Source: Solibacillus ferritrahens (GTDB lineage: Bacteria > Bacillota > Bacilli > Bacillales_A > Planococcaceae). Taken from it: a stretch of DNA of 64,000 nt. Position numbers and translations under genes: made by a program. The stretch lies in NCBI RefSeq assembly GCF_037027585.1, contig NZ_JAXCLE010000003.1, forward strand, positions 62,001 to 126,000. The letters are read 5' to 3'. Below the pieces are notes generated by a model, which did no database searches, was not told the DNA's origin, and saw only the letters and a program-made list of their open reading frames with translations. The stretch's first letter is position 1. Every line of letters begins with the position of its first letter. Shown here piece after piece: positions 1 through 8,122 of this stretch.

Positions 1-86
1 TCGTTATTATAAATATCATAGTCAGTTTATTATTAAAAAAAATAAAGGTTTTTTAATACAATTAATCAAGCTTCCAAACCATTTAT

Positions 87-122
87 AAAGGTAAATGCCT
101 AAAGTAGCGCATTTTCCTTTTT
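87..122 (-). terminator. Decayed hairpin, copy of the 5159-5194 terminator
   Basis: The arms 87-98 and 109-120 pair with one mismatch. The hairpin and the sequence beside it are near copies of the terminator at 5159-5194 that follows the DUF2691 gene. Confidence 0.55.
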
Positions 123-127
123 CTAAT

Positions 128-238
128 TTATAAGATTTCAAAATTAGTTCGGCTTTCATTTTCATATTTCGAAGCTATCGCCTGTTCGTACAATGCTGTG
201 TTATGCTCCCCATTAGCTAGACAGATTGAAAGTAGCAT
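128..238 (-). pseudogene. C-terminal remnant of a DUF2691-family gene
   Basis: Read on the minus strand this stretch gives a 36-residue frame ending ALYEQAIASKYEN then ESRTNFEIL and a stop. The intact DUF2691 protein at 5206-5667 ends ALYTKAIESKYEN ... NRTTFEIF. The same terminator hairpin lies just downstream in both places (87-122 and 5159-5194). I infer a duplicated DUF2691 gene that has lost all but its tail; a stop lies in frame upstream of the ATG at 238, so it could not be a full gene. Whether the short frame is translated cannot be told. Confidence 0.6.
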
Positions 239-260
239 TTTGGGACGTTATTTTGAAATA

Positions 261-773
261 CTACAAGTTTAATATTTCATCTATAATCTGTTTCAACCCA
301 TCATTCAAACCTAATAAATTATGATATTTCTCCGTTACAAAAACATAACTATGATTTGTACTTTCAGGTGAAAAGATATAGTCGAATTCTTTAATTTCCG
401 TGGCAAATTCTTTATCAACGAATACCTCTGTACTATCTTCTATTTTGTATATATTTACTTTATATCGAATTGTATTATCATTTAAATACTCGATAACATA
501 TGTGGATTCCTTATTTAATAGTTTTTTTTCAGATTTTTTTAATTCAAAAAAGGGCGGGTCATATATATTAACCATATCGTTAAAAAAATCATCGTTCTGA
601 GTATATTCAAATATTTGTTTATCTGTTTCGCTATCTTTTACGATGATTAAATCGACTGAGGATATGTTATTTAAAATTCCCCCTATGTAATTCACTTTGT
701 TTTGCTCACTCCAAATAGAAAAAATTACTCCCCCAAAAACAAAAAAGGCTATTAAGAATATCCATTTCTTCAT
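261..773 (-). CDS. Membrane-anchored protein of unknown function, 170 aa
   Basis: I do not recognise this gene. The protein starts with one hydrophobic helix (residues 4-20, after MKKW) and no lipobox, so it is probably held in the membrane with about 150 residues outside. The rest is rich in Lys, Asp, Asn and Tyr with no Cys or visible motif. The upstream sequence has a fair ribosome site (GGGGGTGTC before the ATG). It stands alone on the minus strand, next to a decayed DUF2691 tail. It may be a secreted stress or immunity-type protein, but nothing shows this. Confidence 0.6.
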   Translation of the reverse strand: MKKWIFLIAFFVFGGVIFSIWSEQNKVNYIGGILNNISSVDLIIVKDSETDKQIFEYTQNDDFFNDMVNIYDPPFFELKKSEKKLLNKESTYVIEYLNDNTIRYKVNIYKIEDSTEVFVDKEFATEIKEFDYIFSPESTNHSYVFVTEKYHNLLGLNDGLKQIIDEILNL

Positions 774-944
774 ATGACACCCCCAATAACAGTTATTTAA
801 TATATATTCAATTTATTATTTAAAATACCTTTAGAACATTCCCAAAGTGAATTTTGGGCAAATTTTAAATACTTATTGCACCTAAAGATCGGTAGTTTAA
901 TAAGAAAAGCGATGCTTATAAAAAAATCGAGCTCGATTGCTAAT

Positions 945-1316
945 TTACATCTTTGATATTCCATAGATAAAAATACAAAGTAATAAACTGATAATGGTTA
1001 AGCCAGCAACTGGAATAGCAAAAACTTTATTGTTTTTAAATTCATAGATTGCTGTAATTGCACCTGCGACGCATAATACTAACCATACTGGTATAAACAC
1101 AGCATCCGCAATATTTGTTGGTAAAAGAGCGTAACCACTAACTAAGTAAAATACCCAATGAAAAACCAACAGTCCTACTATTACATAAGAAAATTTTCGA
1201 GGTGGGTTTCCTTTTTGAACTTTTCTAACAGCTATAAATACAGGAATGAAAAACGTTAAAAATGCAATAATGCCAACAACCATTAAAAATATTAATGAAA
1301 TTCCAATGATGAACAC
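945..1316 (-). CDS. Small integral membrane protein, 123 aa
   Basis: I do not recognise a family. Four hydrophobic stretches at about residues 3-30, 43-65, 71-90 and 97-120 suggest four membrane helices, with a basic loop RKVQKGNPPRKF between the first two that should face the cytoplasm. AGGGAGTGTTC precedes the ATG, a good ribosome site. It is monocistronic, and no partner gene lies beside it. Function unknown. Confidence 0.65.
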   Translation of the reverse strand: MFIIGISLIFLMVVGIIAFLTFFIPVFIAVRKVQKGNPPRKFSYVIVGLLVFHWVFYLVSGYALLPTNIADAVFIPVWLVLCVAGAITAIYEFKNNKVFAIPVAGLTIISLLLCIFIYGISKM

Positions 1317-1641
1317 TCCCTATCACAATACCTGATTGTGTAATCTGACTTATTTTACAATAAAAGGTTGCATCCCCCGATTATTGAATACAAGTAAAAC
1401 AAGTACTAAACCGACGTTTGATAACATTTGTAGTGCTCGATTTTTTAAATCCCATAATTACTGTTTTCTCCCCAATATCCAGATATCACGATGAAGAAGT
1501 TAGAATTTTTAATAAATAGGAGATATGCGCTGAATTTAGCATTTATTCGTAATTTTTAGAATAAATTGTAATATGAGGGTTTTCTTTTTTGTTCTGAATA
1601 GCTAAACTAGCAGTATAGTATAAAAAATAAGGAGGAATTTC
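1317..1641. other. Intergenic region before the TRAP operon
   Basis: No gene is supported here. On the minus strand about 1345-1450 a short frame reads like the hydrophobic tail of a membrane protein (LSNVGLVLVLLVFNN), perhaps a gene remnant. The 3' part is the leader of the TRAP operon, with a TATAGT -10 candidate near 1613 and a strong AAGGAGG ribosome site at 1630-1636. Confidence 0.35.
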
Positions 1642-2622
1642 ATGAAGAAAAAATTAATTTTAGCTTCTGCTTTATCATTATCATTGGCACTTGCTGCTTG
1701 TAATGGGAATGATGACAAAGAAAATGGGGGAACTGACGCAACTGAAGGTTTGGAAACAAATATCGTAACAATTGCAACAGGTGGTGCGAGTGGTCCTTAT
1801 AATATCATCGGTACAACGCTTGCTGATCAATACGTTAAAGAGTTTGATGTAAACTCTCGTACGCAAACAACGGGCGCTTCTGTGGAAAACATTAATTTAT
1901 TGGAACAAGGGAAAGCAGAAATGGCATTTGTCATGAGTGACGCTTTGTCGCAAGCAGTCAATGGAGAAGTAAGTTTTAAAGAACCTATTAAAAATGTATC
2001 TCAAATCGCAACATTGTATCCGAACGTCGTACAGATTATCACGAAAGAAGGATCGGGAATTAAAACAATTGAAGATTTAAAAGGAAAACGCATAGCTGTT
2101 GGAGATCAAAACTCAGGTGTAGAAATTAATGCCCGCGTATTACTGAATGGGCACGGGATTACATATGAGGATGTGAAAGTGGACTACTTAGGATATGCGG
2201 AAGCAGCGGATGGCTTAAAAGCTGGAACAATTGATGCAGCTTTTTTAACGAGTGGTTTACCAAATGCTTCTGTCATGGAGTTAGCTGAAACAACAGGTAT
2301 CCAATTAGTATCAGTAAACGCTGATAAAGTAGCAGAAATTGCAAAAGAACATCCGTACTTTATTTCGTATGATATCGCAGTAGATACGTACAAAAATGAA
2401 GAAGCGATTACAACAGCGGCTGTGCCAAACGCTCTGGTTGTTCGTACGGATATGAGTGAAGATGATGTATATGATTTAACGAAGAAATTCTTTGAAAGTA
2501 TACCTACTCTTCAAAATTCACATCAAGCTGCAAATGATATTACATTAGATGCTGCACAAGAAAGCGTAGTGGCACCAATTCACCCAGGTGCACAACGTTA
2601 TTATGATGAGCAAAAGAAGTAA
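1642..2622 (+). CDS. TAXI-family TRAP transporter solute-binding lipoprotein
   Basis: This is the extracellular binding protein of a TAXI-type tripartite ATP-independent periplasmic transporter. Residues 1-20 form a lipoprotein signal ending in the lipobox LAAC (Cys20), followed by an Asn/Asp/Glu-rich linker. The mature part carries the family opening ATGGASGPYNIIGTTLA and the KGKRIAVGDQNSGVE segment typical of TAXI proteins. The length of 326 residues is usual. The next two genes overlap head to tail and encode the rest of the transporter. TAXI substrates are often glutamate or other dicarboxylates, but the ligand cannot be read here. Uptake would be driven by an ion gradient. Confidence 0.92.
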   Translation: MKKKLILASALSLSLALAACNGNDDKENGGTDATEGLETNIVTIATGGASGPYNIIGTTLADQYVKEFDVNSRTQTTGASVENINLLEQGKAEMAFVMSDALSQAVNGEVSFKEPIKNVSQIATLYPNVVQIITKEGSGIKTIEDLKGKRIAVGDQNSGVEINARVLLNGHGITYEDVKVDYLGYAEAADGLKAGTIDAAFLTSGLPNASVMELAETTGIQLVSVNADKVAEIAKEHPYFISYDIAVDTYKNEEAITTAAVPNALVVRTDMSEDDVYDLTKKFFESIPTLQNSHQAANDITLDAAQESVVAPIHPGAQRYYDEQKK

Positions 2623-3094
2623 GAGCTTTACAATCGGAGGAGCGGTAGTAATCGCCCTCCTTTTCGCTTCTTTTTTCTTGAATTTTTCAGTAGTAACTGT
2701 CGAGGCGGATGAGCAGATATATTGGTCTTGGCAGGACACATTTGGACTGGCATGGATTCATTCGGTGGAAAAAGAAGAATGGATAGAGTTTTATGAAATA
2801 AAAAATGATCAACTACTTTTAACACACACGTCATTTAAAACGTTCGGGGCGGGGGTCCCCAGCACACCTAATGACGGAAAAAATTCTGTGCTTGAAAACG
2901 GCTATGTGACGATGGACATCGACAGAATGTTCCAATCTCTGCAATTAGTTGTGTCTGAGAACGTACAAAGCACATTTGTGATAGAAGGAAAGGAAATTCC
3001 ATTGTACAAGCTGACAAAAAATTATGAAGCGGTTACCATTTCCGTAACGAACCTCTCTTTATGGGATATGGTATTTAAGGGGGTAAAGTTATGA
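2603..3094 (+). CDS. DUF1850 protein of the TAXI-TRAP operon
   Basis: A small protein with one N-terminal membrane helix (about residues 10-29) and an outside domain containing FYEIKNDQLLLTHTSFKTFGAGVP, the pattern of DUF1850 proteins. Such genes are regularly found between TAXI binding proteins and their fused permeases, so it is probably an accessory part of the transporter; its exact role is not known to me. I chose the ATG pair at 2603/2606 inside the end of the upstream gene because there is no independent ribosome site; translation is likely coupled. Its stop overlaps the permease start (ATGA at 3091). Confidence 0.8.
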   Translation: MMSKRSKSFTIGGAVVIALLFASFFLNFSVVTVEADEQIYWSWQDTFGLAWIHSVEKEEWIEFYEIKNDQLLLTHTSFKTFGAGVPSTPNDGKNSVLENGYVTMDIDRMFQSLQLVVSENVQSTFVIEGKEIPLYKLTKNYEAVTISVTNLSLWDMVFKGVKL

Positions 3095-5109
3095 CAGAAG
3101 AAAAAAAAGAAAAGGTGTTAGCTGAAGAAATTTCGAGTGAGAAAGTACAAGAAGTACTCGAAAAATACGATACTGATTCCAAAGTACGGAAATACAGTAA
3201 CAAAAGTTTAGTCATCCTGCTGAGTATTTTAGGCATTCTGTATTCAATATTCCATTTGTATATTACGTTTAATCCGATTCCGACCCTGTTATTGCGTTCA
3301 GTTCACTTACTGTTTGCCATGGGGCTTGTGTTTTTAATCTATCCAACCTTCAACAAACAACGAAGAGACAAAATTCCTTTTTATGATTGGATTTTATTTG
3401 CTTTAAGTATTGGAGCTTGTGGCTACTTATTTGTAGAATATCAGGATATTGTTTCCACGCGGGGTGGTATTCCGAACACAATAGATATTATCGTTGCGAT
3501 CATGACGGTTCTATTAGTACTAGAAACCGCAAGACGTGTAACAGGGTGGGTTTTACCAGTTTTGGCATTGGTATTCCTAAGTTATCCGTTCTTCAGTCAC
3601 CAAGGTTGGCTACCACGTATGATGATGACGCGAGAATTTGACTTAGGTGATATTTTCGGTCAATTGTTCTTAAAAACAGAAGGATTATTTTCAACAGCCA
3701 TCGGAGCTTCCGTGCAATTCATTTTCCTATTCATTTTGTTTGGTGCTTTTTTATCTAAATCTGGAATGGGTCAGTTCTTTAACGATTTAGCACTTGCTTT
3801 AGCAGGACATAAACAAGGGGGACCTGCCAAAGTGGCGGTTATCTCTAGTGCATTTATGGGGAGTATTAATGGATCCGCCGTTGCGAATGTTGTCGGAACA
3901 GGAGCTTTTACTATTCCTTTAATGAAAAAAATCGGGTATAAAAAAGATTTCGCTGGAGCCGTAGAGGCAAGTGCCTCCATAGGTGGACAAATTCTGCCGC
4001 CTGTTATGGGAGCGAGTGCCTTCATTATGGCGGAAACAACAGGTATTAGTTACGGTACGATTGCACTTGCTGCTGTCATTCCCGCACTTTTATACTTTTT
4101 AGGGGTAATTATGCAAGTACATTTTAGGGCAGGGCGAGATGGATTAAAAGGCATTCCAAAACCCGACCTGCCACGTGTAAAAGAAGTGTTACTAGACAAA
4201 GGTCATTTAATAGTTCCGTTAGTGGGGCTAGTTGTCCTACTCGGTTCAGGGATGCCTGTAGCACATGCTGCCTTTTGGACGATTGTTTTAACCGTTGTTG
4301 TGGCAGCAGTGCGAAAGCATACACGCATGTCGTTTAAAGATATTTTCTTCGCGTTAGAGGATGGGGCACGTCAATCTCTTTCTACCGTTATTGCCTGTGG
4401 AGTAGTTGGTATCATTATCGGTGTAGTGAATTTGACAAGTTTCGGCTCAACCTTGACTTCGGCCATTACAACACTTGGTTCAGGCAGTTTATTCTTGACT
4501 TTATTCCTGACAATGATTGCTTCGATTATTCTCGGAATGGGTCTACCAAGTATTCCAGCTTATATTATTACCGCAACGATGGTCGCACCTGCACTTGCTG
4601 AATTCGGTGTACCGCTTTTAGTAGCGCATATGTTTGTATTCTATTTTGGTATTTTTGCCAATATCACACCACCTGTCGCTCTGGCTTCATTTGCGGCTGC
4701 AGGACTTTCTGGCGGCAGCCCAATGAGAACGGGTGTCATATCCGTTCGCTTGGCACTTGCTGGTTTTATTGTACCTTATTTATTCGTATACGCTCCTGCC
4801 ATGCTCCTAATTGATCCGACAGGACTACCAATGAACGCAACTGAATTCCCGTTGGCATCGATTCCTGATATTTTATCAGTAACGATTTCTTCGATTTTGG
4901 GTGTAGTGGGAATTGGTGCTGCAATTGAAGGGTATTTCAAAACCTATATGAACGGCATCACCCGTATCATTTTAGCAGCAGGTGCATTATTACTCATTAT
5001 CCCTGAGTTCTATACGGATGTAGTTGGTGGATTAATTGTAGTGGGGATTTTTGTATTGAACACCGTGAAAACCAATAAAGAGAATAGCGAAGCAAAAGTA
5101 ATGGCTTAA
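3091..5109 (+). CDS. TRAP transporter fused permease (DctQ-DctM type), 672 aa
   Basis: This is the membrane part of the TAXI-TRAP system, with the small (4-helix) and large (12-helix) subunits fused in one chain. After a charged cytoplasmic N-terminus (1-45) come many hydrophobic helices. The large-subunit signature is clear around residues 240-330 (GSINGSAVANVVGTGAFTIP, then GGQILPPVMGASAF), and a second copy-like region follows at about 475-540 (GMGLPSIPAYI, ANITPPVALASF). The start overlaps the stop of the DUF1850 gene by four bases, so the three genes form one operon. It should take up an organic acid with sodium or protons. No regulator of the operon is adjacent. Confidence 0.92.
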   Translation: MTEEKKEKVLAEEISSEKVQEVLEKYDTDSKVRKYSNKSLVILLSILGILYSIFHLYITFNPIPTLLLRSVHLLFAMGLVFLIYPTFNKQRRDKIPFYDWILFALSIGACGYLFVEYQDIVSTRGGIPNTIDIIVAIMTVLLVLETARRVTGWVLPVLALVFLSYPFFSHQGWLPRMMMTREFDLGDIFGQLFLKTEGLFSTAIGASVQFIFLFILFGAFLSKSGMGQFFNDLALALAGHKQGGPAKVAVISSAFMGSINGSAVANVVGTGAFTIPLMKKIGYKKDFAGAVEASASIGGQILPPVMGASAFIMAETTGISYGTIALAAVIPALLYFLGVIMQVHFRAGRDGLKGIPKPDLPRVKEVLLDKGHLIVPLVGLVVLLGSGMPVAHAAFWTIVLTVVVAAVRKHTRMSFKDIFFALEDGARQSLSTVIACGVVGIIIGVVNLTSFGSTLTSAITTLGSGSLFLTLFLTMIASIILGMGLPSIPAYIITATMVAPALAEFGVPLLVAHMFVFYFGIFANITPPVALASFAAAGLSGGSPMRTGVISVRLALAGFIVPYLFVYAPAMLLIDPTGLPMNATEFPLASIPDILSVTISSILGVVGIGAAIEGYFKTYMNGITRIILAAGALLLIIPEFYTDVVGGLIVVGIFVLNTVKTNKENSEAKVMA

Positions 5110-5158
5110 AAAACGTCTTCGGATATTTTACAATTCAGGTTATTATTAAAACATTCAT

Positions 5159-5194
5159 AAAGGAAAATGCCTAAACCAGTGCATTTTCCTTTTT
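5159..5194 (+). terminator. Terminator after the TRAP operon, bidirectional
   Basis: Twelve-base perfect arms (AAAGGAAAATGC at 5159-5170 and its complement at 5181-5192) with a T run on the plus side and A-rich sequence on the other. It lies between the convergent TRAP permease and DUF2691 genes and can serve both. Confidence 0.85.
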
Positions 5195-5205
5195 AATTTC
5201 TTACC

Positions 5206-5667
5206 TTAAAAGATCTCAAAAGTAGTTCTGTTGTCGTTTTCATCTGTAATATAGACAACATTTTCATATTTCGACTCAATTGCTTTTGTATACAGCGCGG
5301 TAAGGACCTTCTGATTTTTTGTATAAATTGTTACATAGGAACAATCAACGAGTAAAAGCGCGAATTCACATTGGCTGTTTAAAAATTCTTCATATGTAGT
5401 GATTTCTTTCACATGTAAAGGGTCATTAAAGGCTTTTAAGTCAGCGAACAGGACATAATAATTTCCTGCAGAAATTCTATTATAAAACGCTTCCCCTGAA
5501 TACACATGTGGTTTCGGAAATAGAGGTGCACCTAATTCATCATTTTCAATATAATAAGCTTCCTCACCACCAGTCTTCCAAAAATACTGTGTGAAATCGA
5601 AAGCATTTAAAATGTTTAACAAGTATTGTCCGGATTTGTTAGGAATTTCAAAAGATAGTCCTCTCAT
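5206..5667 (-). CDS. DUF2691 family protein, 153 aa
   Basis: A soluble cytosolic protein whose opening MRGLSFEIPNKSGQYLLNI, followed by FDFTQYFWKTGGEEAYYI, matches what I know of DUF2691, a family found in Bacilli with no known function. No signal, membrane segment or catalytic motif is visible. It is the last of three small minus-strand genes (6495 to 5206), separated by 13-26 bases. A decayed paralogue of its C-terminus lies at 128-238. Paralogous, quickly decaying small genes of this sort are often immunity or contact-system parts, but that is speculation. Confidence 0.75.
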   Translation of the reverse strand: MRGLSFEIPNKSGQYLLNILNAFDFTQYFWKTGGEEAYYIENDELGAPLFPKPHVYSGEAFYNRISAGNYYVLFADLKAFNDPLHVKEITTYEEFLNSQCEFALLLVDCSYVTIYTKNQKVLTALYTKAIESKYENVVYITDENDNRTTFEIF

Positions 5668-5693
5668 CTGTAAATAATGCCTCCCTCTATATA

Positions 5694-6041
5694 TTACGTT
5701 AAACGTAAATCCCGCTTAAATTCACGGTATTCTCTGATAGCGTTGTGCCCATTTAACGTAGCTATATGCTGCTCAAGTTTCTCCTGATTTTGAGAAAGTA
5801 TCGGGTGGATCTCTGTTGTATCAGCCTTTCCATATAAACAGTTCATATAAAAAATGAGCTGAGAGGCAACGAAATCATCATTCGTTTCTAAGATGGCATC
5901 GAGCATATAAGGAATGAAGTCAAATGCTTCGAAACTCGTTTTTTCCTGGATGAGTTTGTCAAATGCAGTAGATAAATAAAATTCATCTTCATTTATTTTT
6001 TCAACCCAATCTTCTAATATCACGGCAATGGTATGATGCAT
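5694..6041 (-). CDS. Small acidic cytosolic protein of unknown function, 115 aa
   Basis: I do not recognise this protein. It looks entirely alpha-helical and acidic at the N-terminus (ILEDWVEKINEDEFYLS) with a more basic tail (REYREFKRDLRLT). There is no signal or membrane segment. It lies between DUF4275 and DUF2691 genes in the same direction with short gaps, and the AAGGAGAT site before its ATG is a good ribosome site, so the three are probably one transcript. Confidence 0.65.
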   Translation of the reverse strand: MHHTIAVILEDWVEKINEDEFYLSTAFDKLIQEKTSFEAFDFIPYMLDAILETNDDFVASQLIFYMNCLYGKADTTEIHPILSQNQEKLEQHIATLNGHNAIREYREFKRDLRLT

Positions 6042-6054
6042 AAATTTTATCTCC

Positions 6055-6495
6055 TTAGTTCAAGTAGTCTGCCTCACTATAGTAAGGGCCAAAGTCACTT
6101 TCATGTGTTACTACATATGTCCACGTAAATTGCTCATCTACAATATATACATCTTCTTCCAGTTGAAAAAGAATGGCTTTTAGTGCGTCTGCTCGCTCAA
6201 CTAATAAAACTTCAGGTAATCGCTGATGAAATACGTAGCACTTTGTTTTCTTTTTCATATCAAAGGCTTTGTTAGCAGCAGTTTTTACAAAATGGGATTT
6301 TCGTTCATTACTAAAAACATGCCATAAATAGCCACAGCTATAACGATTTCCGTAAAGATATATTTTTTCCTTTTCAGTTTTACTTAAATGGTGAACGAAA
6401 GCATCTTCCCAGCGTTTACGGAAATAAGGGGCAAAGTAGAGATATACTTTAAATTTGATATTATTTTTTTCAAGTTGCTTGATTAATTGGTCCAT
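6055..6495 (-). CDS. Probable DUF4275 family protein, 146 aa
   Basis: The central sequence RKRWEDAFVHHLSKTEKE and the following CGYLWHVFSNERKSHF resemble the DUF4275 family of Bacilli, whose function is unknown. It is soluble, without signal or membrane helix. It is the first gene of the minus-strand trio ending with DUF2691. A good ribosome site (AGGAGATAC) precedes the ATG. The family call rests on memory of the motif, so it is moderate. Confidence 0.6.
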   Translation of the reverse strand: MDQLIKQLEKNNIKFKVYLYFAPYFRKRWEDAFVHHLSKTEKEKIYLYGNRYSCGYLWHVFSNERKSHFVKTAANKAFDMKKKTKCYVFHQRLPEVLLVERADALKAILFQLEEDVYIVDEQFTWTYVVTHESDFGPYYSEADYLN

Positions 6496-6636
6496 AAGTA
6501 TCTCCTATTAGTTTATGTGTAGGGTGAGCCATTATTTTCCTGGTTTGTGTTATAGTAGAATACAATTTAAAGCATATCTTATTTCGGAATTAAAGGATAA
6601 TAAATATACAGCGGTTTTATTGGGGAGGAATAGAAA

Positions 6637-7053
6637 ATGTGTGATATAAAGGACATAAAAAATACAATTGAAAAGATTTTTATAAGTGAAACGGTGGATG
6701 GTCTGCACTTTTGGGGACCAAAGTTAATGTTATCTGTAAATAATAATTTATATGATGAAGTGTATATATGTATAGAAGGCGCCTTTAAAATTAAAGAAAA
6801 TGAGGAAATAATCCGAATGGAGATGGGGGATACAGAACGATTGCCGCAGCTTTGTAGATTAGCATTTCAAAAAATTATTACAGTGGAGCTTGTAGCAGCG
6901 AATGATTTATACGTTACATTTGAATCGGGCATCGAGCTTGAGGTGTTTGGCTATAATGATGCTTATGAAGGCTGGCAAATGGAGGCAAGGTTGGATGGAG
7001 AACAGTTATTAATTGTGGCGGGGCCAGGTGATAGCATAACCGTATTTGAGTAA
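6637..7053 (+). CDS. Hypothetical cytosolic protein, 138 aa
   Basis: I do not recognise a family. The sequence suggests a beta-rich soluble domain (alternating hydrophobic strands such as KLMLSVNNNLYDEVYICIEG and the tail EQLLIVAGPGDSITVFE). There is no signal peptide. A strong ribosome site (GGGGAGGAA, 6620-6628) lies at good distance from the ATG. It stands alone and reads away from the DUF4275 gene; a TATAGT -10 candidate is at about 6551. Confidence 0.6.
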   Translation: MCDIKDIKNTIEKIFISETVDGLHFWGPKLMLSVNNNLYDEVYICIEGAFKIKENEEIIRMEMGDTERLPQLCRLAFQKIITVELVAANDLYVTFESGIELEVFGYNDAYEGWQMEARLDGEQLLIVAGPGDSITVFE

Positions 7054-7154
7054 TCGATAAAGGGATTTAATATAGGAAAATAAATTCCAGATTATAAGGA
7101 GTAGGTCTATAACCTGGAATTAAGTTTCTTAAGAAGCAATTATATTGAATATAC

Positions 7155-8045
7155 CTATTTAGAATCATCAAATCCTAAATTTACCGGCTCTAATGGCAGG
7201 TCTCCAACGGAACCAATCATATTTGTAGTGGCTACGGATTTCTCCACTTCTTCAAACTTAATGCCATCAATCCATGCTTCTCCTGATCCGGCGAGTAAAA
7301 GTCCAAAATGAATGGAAGCACTCTCTTCGGGTACGTCTAGCACAATCGTGTAGTAGTTCCAATCTGTCGTACCATGAATTGCGCGGTTGTCCATATTATC
7401 AAATTGTAATAAATCCCCGTTTTTTGCATCAATACGGCACCACGCACCGCATTTCATTGCTTCCTTTGTTTTAATAAAACATGATATTTTGAAACGTTTG
7501 CCAACCCAATTTTTTGCCGAAAAGGACTGCATCATTGTGCCAAAATGTCCTTCAGTAGAAGGTTCCAAACAGCCTAAATAGCCGGATTTTGTTCCGGTAT
7601 GAAATACTTCAGTATCTGCTTTCATCGTGTACGCTGCTGGATTAGTCCCGCTTAAAAACCAGCCCTTTACTTCGTTTGTTGTCGTCATTTCCTGTTCCTC
7701 CGTTCGCATAATTGATTTCATTAGATTGCGGTACTTTCCTGGGGGCATATTGTATAGCTCTTTGAATGCTCTAGTAAACGCTTCTTGAGATTGGAAATGG
7801 CATTCAAGCGAAATTTCCATAATACTTAAATCGGAATGCAGTAATAGATAAGAAGCTATTGCAAGTCGTCTTTTTCGAATATATTCGCCTATAGTTAAGC
7901 CCGTTTCCTTTTTAAAACTTCTCGTTAAATGAAATTTCGAATAGCCGATTTTCTTAGCATAGTCTTCCAGCTGCCATTGCTCCAAAAGATGATCCTCTAG
8001 CGTATTAATAATATCCTGCACGATTAAACTATACATTGCGCTCAC
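7155..8045 (-). CDS. AraC-family regulator with a C-terminal jelly-roll-like domain
   Basis: Residues 8-108 form an AraC/XylS two-helix-turn-helix DNA-binding domain (LEDYAKKIGYSKFHLTRSFK, then SIMEISLECHFQSQEAFTRAFK and MPPGKYR). The domain is N-terminal. The remaining part (about 120-290) is beta-rich with WFLSGTNP, a central GAWCRIDAKNGD and the closing GEAWIDGIKFEEV, the layout of a carbohydrate-binding-module-like beta sandwich rather than the GyrI-like domain that often follows an N-terminal AraC domain. It may sense a small molecule through that domain. No target operon is adjacent: the gene is flanked by an unknown protein and a DUF2332 gene. The DNA-binding call is firm; the sensor call is inference. 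Confidence 0.85.
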   Translation of the reverse strand: MSAMYSLIVQDIINTLEDHLLEQWQLEDYAKKIGYSKFHLTRSFKKETGLTIGEYIRKRRLAIASYLLLHSDLSIMEISLECHFQSQEAFTRAFKELYNMPPGKYRNLMKSIMRTEEQEMTTTNEVKGWFLSGTNPAAYTMKADTEVFHTGTKSGYLGCLEPSTEGHFGTMMQSFSAKNWVGKRFKISCFIKTKEAMKCGAWCRIDAKNGDLLQFDNMDNRAIHGTTDWNYYTIVLDVPEESASIHFGLLLAGSGEAWIDGIKFEEVEKSVATTNMIGSVGDLPLEPVNLGFDDSK

Positions 8046-8122
8046 CTCAAGATTTAGTATAGCGGAGAAATAATGGATATTTTTGATAATTATTGCGGTC
8101 TGATTTTTATTGGTTTAAATCA

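Noticed and set aside
1345..1450. Short minus-strand frame with a hydrophobic stretch
   Set aside because: Only about 25 codons from its ATG, without a ribosome site; may be a remnant but cannot be assigned.
7083..7122. Inverted repeat ATTCCAG/CTGGAAT between 6637-7053 and the AraC gene
   Set aside because: Short arms, long loop and no T run; too weak to call a terminator.
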